DNA of 12,958 nucleotides from Rodentolepis nana. Taxonomy: Eukaryota; Platyhelminthes; Cestoda; Cyclophyllidea; Hymenolepididae. Shown one piece after another: positions 1-8,611 of the stretch. The notes below the pieces were generated by a model. It was not told the DNA's origin and ran no database searches. It was given only the letters and a program-made list of their open reading frames with translations. The stretch covers positions 1 to 12,958 of the forward strand of contig UZAE01014648.1 of assembly GCA_900617975.1 (NCBI GenBank). Direction: 5' to 3'. How positions within the stretch are numbered: position 1 is the stretch's first letter; every line of letters begins with the position of its first letter. The translations under genes and the position numbers were made by a program.

Positions 1-310
1 GACTTACCTCCACGTGGTGTACCCTGGGCAACGTATGCTCATACGGCAAAAAAGTCTATTAACTGGCAGTTGACTTCTCACTTCAAACTACCACCACCTC
101 ACTCTATGCCATATTCGACTATTTCCACAGTACTCTTCTTACCTTTTTCTACCTTTGTATTTGTTTCTTACATCTTTGAAACACTCTTCTGTTCACTTCC
201 CCCCGTCGATTTTTTTTTCAATTTGATGTTCCTTCCCCTCTGTGAAGCCTGAAGTCAACTAAAGGGCTAATGACAACCATCAAGACGCCTGCCATTTGAT
301 ATGAATAAAT
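1..310 (+). mobile_element. SINE-like repeat, copy A (5' end cut by window edge)
   Basis: This is a copy of a ~315-bp dispersed repeat found six times in the window. It lacks only the first dozen or so bases when compared with copies B, C and D. The head carries ACTTACCTC and the palindrome CCACGTGG (CACGTG at 11-16). The middle is pyrimidine-rich, and the 3' end reads GCCATTTGATATGAATAAAT. The last ~80 bases, from ATGTTCC near 228 onward, resemble the 3' UTR of the LINE fossil at 1682-2600. Open frames inside it are chance: their register is not kept between copies. I find no clear tRNA-type A and B boxes, so 'SINE' rests on size, fixed ends, an A/T-rich tail and the LINE-like tail. The flank duplication cannot be tested because the 5' flank lies outside the window. 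Confidence 0.85.
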
Positions 311-1681
311 ATTCTTAAAATACAAGAATAATTTTATTGAAAATGTTATTTTGCACCCAAAATTGGATCACTACTAATTTGAAAAATTAATGAGTTCATT
401 AATTTGCCTTGGGTACTATTGTAGGCATATTTGTCAAGTATTGATTTTTTACTGCTTGCAATAAATTTAATAGATCTATTAACAGTGAAAATATAATCCA
501 ATAATTACAAAAAATTGCCCTTGTCATTAAGCAGCCAGGGTGCCTAATTATTGCAAGTTGGCATAGAAATCGATAATAACGCCATAATGAAACTGATTAT
601 CTACTGTAACATACAATTATGAAGTTGTCAAGGTCATGTTTAAACATATCAGTTGTCAAAGTGTTAAGAAAAGAGTGAGCGATTGCCATACTAAAGATGT
701 AATGCCAATTTAACTTTACTTAAATTTAAGGCTCTCTAATTTAGGCATAACTAATGAAATTCATAAGAATTTAGTCCATTTTTTGGCCACAATAATCTCA
801 AAGTTCTTCTCTGTTCACCTGTACTATTATGAACTTAAGTGGTTAAGAATTTCTTCTTTTTTAGATTCCAACCAAGTGTCGATTTTCAATATTGCGCTTA
901 ATTAAAAAAACATGATATTTTGAGATTGTTTTATCTGACTTTTAGCATAAAATTCTTTAAAAAATTATTATCATTAGAAAAAATGAAATTGCGAATATTT
1001 AGCAAAATTGATTGGATACTTAATTTTTTTCGTTGCGACCGGCAAAGTGGTAATTAAATCCAAATGGAGTGAAAGAAAGAGACTGTGATTGTTTATTTCA
1101 ATCTCAAAATCATAAAAATTTGCATTTTGCTGCAATTGCAGACGGTCGATAGTTATCGCGGCTTAATCAGTTGTGGGTGCGATTAAGTGGCATTAACTCT
1201 GAACTCCCTTAAACATTTGCGTAGTTAGATTTTCGCCATACACAATCATTGCACTTTATCGGGACATTTGATCAAAGACATTAATTGATTTTGCGGGGAC
1301 AGTCACTGTTATGGAAAAACTCATAAATAAAAATTTGCAGTGGGTATTGCAATTTTTATACACGGGAAGCCGAAATTGTACCTGTAATGTTAAAATAATT
1401 AAAGATGTGCTCATAAAAATAATTAATTCAAGGATAATTCTAAAATAAATAGGGAATTTTTTATCGACGAAGTGGTTTATGGTCTGGTCAATACGAAATT
1501 TCTTTTAAATTGGTCTTTAAAACGATACTTTTTGACCCATATTGATTAGATTCTTCCTGTAGCGCAATTATCATTTTCACAAGCTTTACAAATAAAAGCA
1601 AGTACGAATTGTCAGCATAATAGTTTATGTTTAATTTATTTACTGTTATATTATGTTTTACTATTTAAAATACCAATTGTA
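311..1681. other. AT-rich stretch, no gene seen
   Basis: No convincing coding region, RNA gene or repeat copy was found on either strand. Stops are frequent in all frames. A slightly less AT-rich patch near 1030-1330 holds several TAATC/GATTA-type motifs, including a 7-bp inverted pair at 1162-1168 and 1181-1187. This is compatible with regulatory DNA but unproven. Confidence 0.6.
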
Positions 1682-1695
1682 TTATTATTTCTGTT

Positions 1696-1772
1696 GACAA
1701 TCATGGTTGTATTTATCACTACCAACTTAGTTGACTTCATCTTTCATATGGGGAAAGGAACATATGTGCAAA
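1696..1772 (-). repeat. LINE 3' UTR segment shared with the SINE-like repeat tail
   Basis: On the minus strand the LINE fossil reads ATGTTCCTTTCCCC, then TGAAGTCAACTAAG, then a GTGATAAATACAACCAT block. The SINE copies read ATGTTCCTTCCCC, TGAAGTCAACTAAG and AATGATAAATAT or GACAACCAT in the same order and with near-equal spacing. The 14-base TGAAGTCAACTAAG is exact. Similarity stops at the 5' side of ATGTTCC, so only the tail is shared and not the head. This is the relation known for SINEs that borrow a LINE 3' end. Confidence 0.72.
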
Positions 1773-1774
1773 TT

Positions 1775-2571
1775 TTATGACAATTGAAAGTAGTTCATTA
1801 GTTGATTTCTGGCTTTCTAGTATTTCTGGATTACTGACATTTTCTTTAGGACTGGACACTGAATCAAGTGGGTCTTCACCACTTCCTCCTGTAGGTCCCA
1901 TAGGGTACATATCGTTTGATCATATTCTAAAATTCTGTGAAGGTACGCAGTCTTAACTCTACAACAATTTCAATTCTTGGCCAGTCGGCTATGCTGAAGA
2001 TCGCTACTATTCACTGCTTCTTCTTTGTTTGTGTTTCAATTTTGTTGCTTCTTGAAGCCTTGAATTCTTTCCTGATTAAGGTCCTCATTGTGTGGAAAGA
2101 CATAGGCCGGTCTATGTCTTGCAAAATTGTGGTCCACTTCTTAGCAAGTGCCTTTAATGCCACAGTGTTCGGGGATTCATTAAAGAACTACTCTTTTTTC
2201 TCTCATTAACTGGTACTGTTTTTACATTCATATGTCTTGGCTATTTGAAGTGGCTTTCTGTATTCAATTGAATGTATTGCTGTCTGTGAGTTAAAAAAAT
2301 TGCATTTTTAGTGAATTTTATTTTCAGGCAGCACGATTAGCTTAATGTTATTCCAATAGCTTCTATTTCTCCATCGACTGCTGAACTAGTTTGTCCCCCC
2401 CCTGATGCAAAGAATGACTATAGTTCGGAATATACAACTGAACCTGGATCTGTCAGTGAAGACCTGGAGCCATTGATCTGTACGATGGTCAACATTAATT
2501 GTCTGAGGGGCCAATAAGCGCATTTGATCTGGAGGGGTATCTGTTTGACTGAAATGGCCAAGAAGTTGCAT
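1775..2571 (-). pseudogene. Decayed LINE ORF2 C-terminus: RNase H domain and zinc-knuckle-like motif
   Basis: RNase H motifs appear in order on the minus strand. QWLQVFTDRS carries the first catalytic Asp (codon 2454-2452; usual family form FTDGS). After a frameshift come VVYSE and then VDGEIEAI (2378-2355) with the catalytic Glu. After another shift comes NSQTAIHSI, where the second Asp codon is now Asn (2292-2290). VVL..IPEHCGIKG (to 2150) has TGA where the family has Trp, and EVD (2140-2132) supplies the last Asp. Spacing between the last three acidic positions (about 26 and 53 codons) fits RNase H; the first gap is short, suggesting a small deletion. Downstream, YLHRILEYDQTICTLWDLQ continues to HLIQCPVL, a C..C...H....C knuckle with the second Cys replaced by Trp. 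QKY-stop-KARNQL follows, where related elements have YW.AR. At least three frameshifts and several stops exclude function. Confidence 0.82.
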
Positions 2572-2600
2572 ATAAATTTTACTTCGGTGTCCATGCTCAT

Positions 2601-4520
2601 TATTTTAAATTGAATAAATGCCCTAAGTTTGTCCCTTCAATGTGGTCTGGAGCTTATTATCTTACGAATGAACACAATACTTCACACAGATGAATAAATT
2701 TGAACAGAGCATTGATTAAATTTTAAAATTAGCAAACTTTTCTTAAATTCAATCTCCGGTCACACAAATTCTAAAGCACCTTTAGCCATGAAAATTTGGA
2801 AAATAAATTAACCCATAATACGGTTATATTAATGAATAGAAATAATTGGTTCGCCTTTTGCAAACTCTGTGTCCTAATCACCTATAAGCCACTCTCATGG
2901 AAGTACCATAAAATTATTCAAGTAGACAACTTGCAGGTACCTGAAAAGGAAATAAGTGAGAGGGGATAAAAGAATCTAAATTACATTCATTGAAATTATT
3001 TATCTCTAATCGATTTGACGGATACTAGAATTTGAATTGGATCGTGAACATTGAAATAGACCCTGTAGGAACAACATTCAACTATAAACCAAAACTTATA
3101 TATTTATATATATTTAATTTTACTCAGTATTTTAATATATATTTATATTTCAAATTAACCTTTAAAAATGAAAAATACAAACTTTTATTATTCACCCAAC
3201 TCGTTAAATGACAACACTAAATGAGGAAACATTTAATTAGGACTTTAAAAATTGGTATTAACCTTCAAATTCCATTTCATGTTTATATTTCAATGATCGT
3301 TGGAATATAGTCAATTTTGATGAGATTTTTATAGAAGCCCTCAAGCAACTTAAATGTTATCTAAAACTTTTGTAAATATGAAAAATGAAAGTAGGTCTTA
3401 AATAACTTTGAATTTATAAGTGAAATTCGTTTTTGCCGAATTATTTGTTGTTAATTAATGTAAAAAATCATTTTTAAATAAAAATAAATGAGACGTTTTT
3501 AATCTTTATTTAATATTGCTTGTATGTGGACTTCGTAAAACTGATTTTCTAAATTAATATTTGCTAAAGGAAAAAATAATTTCATTTCAAAAATGCTTAC
3601 TTGGGTCCCAAGCTTTTACTTTAACCTTTAACGGCAATTTAATGAGAGATTTTTTATTGTCCTTAAAGTAATTAAAATGAAGTAATTTGATTTAATTAGA
3701 GCTCAAATTTAAAGACAAATAAATTGCTTTAACCGTTTAAACAGAATGTTTGTTTAAAACTGTAATGCGGTCACACTGTTGTCTTTGTTCATCAACCTTG
3801 TTTTAATTAGACTTTGTGCTATCAATAATTACCAGGATTACCCAAAAAATTTGCTCAGGGCGATAAAACGGAAAATTCAATTTTGTGTGAGTCTATTTGA
3901 ATAGGCGGTTTTTCAGAAACCCCTGTAATATTTTATTAGCACATCAGTTTTTTGGAAGTACTTTAGCTAACCTTATTGTACTTAGTTAATATTAGTTTAA
4001 ACTTATTAAATATAAGATAAAACCGACTTTATTGATTTCTATATCGGATCCAAATGACATTATTTTTTCACCACCTGAATAAATTTTCTCCGTAGTAAAT
4101 TTCTTTCGTTCCATCCGTTCAGAAGCGACCTATTTTTTCTATCTTCTTTGGTATCATTACACAGTCAGCGTAGTACTGCTGGCGATTTGCAACTCACCAT
4201 TGAATAAGGAGAAAGTATTTTGGATAGATTGCTTTATGCTTCTATTCCTGAATGAATGAATGGAGGGAGCATTGACGAAAAAGTCTTTTATTGTGTGCAG
4301 GTGGGGCAAATATTCCTTCATTGCCTATTTGATAGGTGCTGAAAATATAGAATGACTTAAAAAAGAAGAACATTTTGATGAACTCTAATGCAAGTATTGT
4401 GATTTTGCTTTAATTTTCATGACAGAAATATTCTAAATAGACTCAGAAAGTCTGGAATACGCATTTTTTAAGGAGATGAATTGGCAATATTTGTTTAAGC
4501 AATATGCATTTGCTAAATAA
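2601..4520. other. AT-rich stretch, no gene seen
   Basis: No coding region, RNA gene or known repeat was recognised. A low-complexity TA-rich run lies near 3097-3150. A single CGGTCACACTG at 3768-3778 matches the insect core-promoter 'Motif 1' consensus, but no transcript start or gene can be seen beside it. A (GAAT)n microrepeat lies near 4248-4260. Confidence 0.55.
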
Positions 4521-4787
4521 CTGTTAAAAAATATCAGCTTGTCCAAACTCAGGGTTCTGCAGAGGCTAATATCGAAATCATATCCTGACAAAATTATTGT
4601 TCAGCCCAGACAAATGTGATATCAAAGGGCTAGTGGACTGCCAGAAGAGCAAAGTGACCATTTTAGACAATTTAATGAGGCCATTTTTCATCCCAAAGTC
4701 AATTTGGGAAAACAACTGAGGTCACAGCTTCTACATCGGAATTGGTGGGATTCATTTTTGAGACGTCTGGCATTTTTCATGTTGTAA
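4521..4787 (+). pseudogene. Possible fossil coding stretch, family unknown
   Basis: One frame stays open for 32 codons (4521-4616), has a TGA at 4617-4619, then runs 55 more codons to TAA at 4785-4787. The stretch is visibly richer in G+C than its flanks. The predicted residues look protein-like: GLPEEQSDHFRQFNEAIFHP near 4635-4694, then NLGKQLRSQLLHRNWWDSFL to about 4760. I do not recognise the family. There is no initiator ATG before the internal stop. The opposite strand also has partly open frames, so the strand is uncertain. It could be a decayed transposon gene, a decayed exon, or chance in a GC-richer patch. Confidence 0.25.
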
Positions 4788-6483
4788 TAGGTTGGAAGCA
4801 TAGTTGCTTAAAGCATCGATTTCGGCTTATCAAATTATCTTTAGCGGTTAGGAGTCAATAGAGTAAAAACACGTCTTTCTGAAATGAACCAAATAAAATT
4901 TCATAGAGCTTAGGCAAATAAAATTAGAAATAGTATTGCGATAACTGTCTAAACTTAATAGTGAAAGATTTATTTGAATATAGGCATGCTGATCTTAATT
5001 TGATTTCGTTTAGCTGCCTTTCGAGAACAGATGAATCCATGGTAGCTTATGGGTTTCAAAAGAATTGCTAACTTGTTTGGTTGCAAGTCCATTTTTTTCA
5101 GATTTACTATATTTGCATTATTTAGATATCAGGCCTTAATTTTTTTGTATTCTTAATTATGATTTTCATTTTATCGAAGAAGATGGTGGTGACTGTTATC
5201 AACCCTCGCAAAAATATATTTTGGTCGCATGTTCAACTTCAACTGTTTTATTATTGTGATTAAGATGAGAATGGCATTTATTACGTCAACGAAATCTTCC
5301 CACAAACAGTTGCTGAAATAATGTTTTACGCGACTACATGTGGAGAAGTTCAATAAAATTAGTAAACCGTTTTTATGGCACCAATTCTTGAGACCAATGA
5401 TAGCTCTTCTTTTTCGTTTTTTTCAAGCCGATAAAAAAATTGCTTGTGCGTTTCCTTCTGGACATAGGTTCACTTTCTCTTTCGTGTCGTGACCGTGCCA
5501 GGCGGTGAAATTGATGGAAATAATTAGATAATGTTGCTTTTATCTTCTATACTTCCCACATATTCACGCATTTGCATTACTCTGAAATTCGCTGAAATTT
5601 TAATTTTTTGCGTTTCCAATTTCCATTTTTGGACGTTTCACTGAGTTGCAGCAGCTCATTCAATTCGTAAAACGTAAACCCTCTCCACCAGTAGACACGA
5701 AGATTACCAATTTGTTTGTCAGCATTTTGTATTCATTAATATGAATGGACTTTGACCACAATTAAGAGACACTATGAATTATAAAATAGAAAATAAACGA
5801 GGAAGTAAAAATATCGTTCTTGACTTTCATTTTCTTCTTAACGTTCCCCAACGATGCTTTCTGCTGCAACCTGATTGGTAATTACTGATAAGAGACAGCT
5901 CAAAATAACGTATTTCACACACTCTATGGTGCGTTTTCAAGTCTATTGTGCAAAAAGCTGCAATCATTCTCAATTACTAGACCAATCAGATTCTCAGCAT
6001 TTAAGGACACATAAAGGAGGCATTTGTACTTATGCCTACTCGCTAACAAAAATACATAAATTCTCTATCAAGATAAAATCGTCAACCAACTTACGATTCC
6101 GGGAAAAAGGTAATTGTGACTCAAGCTTTGAATAATAAATAAAAAATCGCTTTAATATCGGTGAAATAAATTCAGTAGGCTAAATTGAAATTACGGTTAT
6201 AATTGTTTTTCTTTTAATAGGAATATGAAATAAATTAATCTAAATTAAATTAGCGTCTAGGTTAGTTTTCCAAAAACTGTGCCATTATAAAAATAAAGTG
6301 TATGTAAATAGTTTTGAACAAAATCTTATAGCTAAAATTTAACAAAAAACATGATTATGAATTTTTACCATTGGGGAAGTATACGCGAATATTTAATGAA
6401 TTTTTATTATATAACTAAGGAAGGAAATCTTACTTTGTTGCAGATAACTTCAGTGTATAAGGATGCAATTTTAGCTTTCTTTT
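4788..6483. other. AT-rich stretch, no gene seen
   Basis: Two short open frames (5171-5353 minus, 5875-6135 plus) have no recognisable domain and look like chance. The part near 5430-5700 is somewhat less AT-rich and carries an ATTTGCAT octamer and TAATTA-type motifs. That would suit regulatory DNA but does not show it. Confidence 0.5.
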
Positions 6484-6497
6484 AATATTTATCTGTT
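6484..6497 (+). repeat. Target-site duplication, left, of SINE copy B
   Basis: AATATTTATCTGTT directly precedes the first base shared with other copies. It recurs with one mismatch (AATATTTGTCTGTT) directly after the copy's tail at 6813-6826. Confidence 0.75.
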
Positions 6498-6812
6498 CGG
6501 TGTGTGAGATAGACTTAGCTCCACGTGGTGCACCCTGGCCAACGTATGTTCATACGGCAAAAAGTCTATTAACCGGCAGTTGGCTTCTGAATTCAAACTA
6601 CCACGACCCCACTGTATAACATATTCGACCACTTCCGCAGTATTCATTTTACCGTTTCTCTACCTTTGTGTCTGTCTGTCTCTCTTATATCCGTGAATCT
6701 TTCTTTTGTCCCTCCTCTCCAATTTTTCCAATTTTGATGATTCTTCTGTGAAGCCCGAAGTCAGCTAAGGGCTAATGATAATTATTAAAACGCTTGCCAT
6801 TTGAAATAAATA
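6498..6812 (+). mobile_element. SINE-like repeat, copy B (complete, flanked by target-site duplications)
   Basis: This is the only copy whose two ends are fixed by a clear 14-bp flank duplication, so it defines the element as about 315 bp. It begins CGGTGTGTGAGATAGACTTA and ends GCCATTTGAAATAAAT. It is more diverged from the others than they are from each other. For example, its head has ACTTAGCTC where the others have ACTTACCTC, it has an expanded TCTG run near 6668-6680, and bases are lost in the pyrimidine tract. The palindrome CCACGTGG is kept (CACGTG at 6522-6527). Perfect-length ends and long flank duplications imply target-primed reverse transcription by a LINE rather than cut-and-paste movement. 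Confidence 0.88.
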
Positions 6813-6826
6813 AATATTTGTCTGTT
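6813..6826 (+). repeat. Target-site duplication, right, of SINE copy B
   Basis: AATATTTGTCTGTT matches the 14 bases at 6484-6497 at 13 of 14 positions and abuts the AAATAAAT tail of copy B. Confidence 0.75.
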
Positions 6827-7980
6827 TAAAACAATTTCTATTTGAGGGCGTTAGCATCTTTAATGCCAATAAAATTATTTTTTTCTGAGTCAACCGTTGG
6901 GAGGATATTTAAGTGCCCCCATATAGTAGTATGTAGACCATAGATGCAATTAGCAGTTTAATTTTGACTTGAGTTAGGCATTCATTTAAACTCCCATTTC
7001 ATGCAACTAAAACCCTAAATTTAGAATGAAAGGCGTATTGGTTTGACCAGGCACACAAGAAATAACTTTTTTCCGCAAAAATATTTCATTGGTCAAAGCA
7101 GGTTTTAGTCGAAATTGTTTAAATGCAATATATGGTTAATGCAGATGAGAGCACTAAAGCATTTGGCCTCCTTATAAATATAATTATCTTTGTAGATTTC
7201 CAGTGGTCTTCTAGTAGGACTGTATATGACCAATTTGTGCAAAATCTTGTGAATAAAGATAAAAAGATACATATTGAATAAACAAAATAATGCAAGCCAA
7301 TGTTCAGTACTCTGAACATTTTTCATTCAACGGTTCAAATAACAAACTGCGTGTCCGTACTAACGTTATAAGTGAGAGGAACAATAGTAAGTTTTCTAAT
7401 TTGTAAATATTTTGAAGACTATTTCTGCTTTAATCCTTTTTCTATGTTCACAATGAGGTGAAATAACTCAGCCCTAATACAAGCAATTGGTGAAAATCAT
7501 TTTACTGTCAATAGGAAGCAAATATTACAAATGCAAACTTAGCTAGCAAGGGGCTTCTAGATTTTTATCAAATAAAAAATGCAATTTTTTCACCCGCACT
7601 CGCAGTCGATTTACATACCCTCTCGAACAGATTGCAACAGATGCTTTAACTTGATTACAACTGGTAAACGAATTTTACTTGCTTTTATAATAATGCCAGT
7701 TTGCGTGATTACAATGATTTTACTATTTTTTTTGAAAGAGAACACAATTTATGTTTGAGTTGAATTCGCTTGAGGGTCGCTCAGATTACTTGTTCCATGA
7801 AACTTTTATAAAATTAAATTGACTAGTAGAGTAGAAAAGGGACTTCTCTGCGGGTCTAACGCAGCAACAGTAACGTTGAAATTTTAAAGTCTTCATTTTT
7901 GACAGTGCAACCAAATGGTACGTTATTGCGGTGTATTGACTGATCAACCTAGGAAATTTTGATTACTTTCCTGTTATATC
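6827..7980. other. AT-rich stretch, no gene seen
   Basis: Two overlapping minus-strand open frames (7105-7326, 7119-7319) are AT-driven and have no domain. Nothing else was recognised on either strand. Confidence 0.55.
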
Positions 7981-8610
7981 AAATAGATAAAGATTTATTT
8001 ATTTATATCAAATGGCAGGCTTTATGATATTTATCATTAGCCCTTAGTTGACTTCAGGCTTCACAAAGGGGAAGGAACATCAAAGTGAAAAAATTCGAGA
8101 GGAGGGGGGAACAGAAGAGTGTTTCAAAGATGTAAGAGACAGACACAAAGGTAGAACAAAGGTGAGGTGAGTACTGCGGAAGTAGTCGAATATGACATAC
8201 AGTGGGGTGATGGTAATTTGAAGTGAGAAGTCAACTGCCAGTTAATAGACTTTTTTCGCCATATGAGTATACGTTGCCCAGGGTGCACCACGTGGAGGTA
8301 AGTCTATCGCACACCCCAAGATAAAGATAAATAGATAGATTTATTCATAAACATATGACAAAAAAGAGCAGCAGTAATAAAAAAATTATTTTACTCATTG
8401 TGCCGTGTTAAAAATTTAATGAGTAGTAGTGATGATAAAATTCACCTTCCCTGTGCCCCTTGAAACGAATAACTTATGTCGTGATAGAATCTCTCCAGAG
8501 AGAACACAATAAAATATCACCTCAAAATGATATTTGAAAAATGTGCCCCTGATTAACACACGTCTGAGTAAATTGATTACATATTGAACATTATCGCATT
8601 CTTTAAATGG
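7981..8610. repeat. 630-bp exact duplicate, left copy (ends at an N)
   Basis: Read base by base, this block is identical to 10327-10956 at a constant offset of 2346. It contains SINE copy C and 293 bp of its flank. It ends exactly at the N at 8611, while its partner starts exactly after the N at 10326. This points to two contigs whose overlapping ends were not merged rather than a biological duplication. Confidence 0.9.
7996..8317 (-). mobile_element. SINE-like repeat, copy C (complete)
   Basis: Full-length copy on the minus strand. The head begins GGGGTGTGCGATAGACTTAC at 8317, and the tail ends in ATTTGATAT followed by AAATAAAT repeats near 7996. A 10-base AGATAAAGAT lies on each side (7985-7994 and 8319-8328) and is a likely target-site duplication, though simple in sequence. 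The CACGTG core is at 8289-8294. On the plus strand GAGGTAAGT (8295-8303) is a consensus splice donor. By eye it is about 90% identical to copy D. It is identical to copy E, which is probably the same locus assembled twice. Confidence 0.88.
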
Positions 8611-8611
8611 N
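8611..8611. other. Assembly join (single N)
   Basis: One ambiguous base lies exactly at the end of the 630-bp block 7981-8610. The sequence changes to unrelated, GC-richer DNA at once. It is likely a scaffold join of unknown length. Confidence 0.9.

Larger units (their letters stand above)
1682..2600 (-). mobile_element. Fossil 3' end of a RNase H-bearing LINE (non-LTR retrotransposon)
   Basis: Read on the minus strand, this segment runs RNase H domain, linker, C-terminal cysteine/histidine motif, stop codon (1775-1777), then a ~95-bp 3' UTR. It is the order expected at the 3' end of an I/R1-like LINE whose ORF2 ends in RNase H plus a zinc knuckle. No reverse transcriptase could be recognised upstream of about 2600, so the copy is probably 5'-truncated, as is usual for LINEs; the 2600 boundary is approximate. 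The 3' end is set where similarity to the SINE tail fades into an A/T-rich run (AATAATAATA on the minus strand). Many frameshifts and stops mark it as old and inactive. The clade is inferred from domain order, not from a search. Confidence 0.78.

Noticed and set aside
1..25. U1 snRNA-like ACTTACCT near the SINE 5' end
   Set aside because: Only eight bases match and the following bases do not follow U1, so a U1-derived head is not supported.
70..252. 60-codon open frame in SINE copy A, and the similar minus-strand frames in copy D (9430-9669)
   Set aside because: The frames are broken or shifted in the other copies of the repeat, so there is no sign of coding.
1852..1941. Exon-like plus-strand stretch between a TTTCTTTAG acceptor and a GAAG/GTACGC donor
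   Set aside because: It is the reverse complement of the LINE C-terminal knuckle (TICTLWDLQ...HLIQCPVL), so the splice-like ends are probably chance.
1937..2209. 90-codon plus-strand open frame with a hydrophobic stretch, resembling a small membrane protein
   Set aside because: It is the antisense of the LINE RNase H (HCGIKG and EVD motifs) on the minus strand, which explains the bases better.
2342..2512. Plus-strand open stretch with acidic, Ser/Pro-rich residues ending at TAA
   Set aside because: It is antisense to the DGEIEAI and FTD motifs of the same RNase H fossil.
2601..3000. Search for the LINE reverse transcriptase upstream of the RNase H fossil
   Set aside because: No catalytic or flanking motif was readable on the minus strand; the copy is taken as 5'-truncated.
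5171..5353. 60-codon minus-strand frame and an 86-codon plus-strand frame at 5875-6135
   Set aside because: No recognisable domain, no splice or promoter context, and lengths common by chance here.
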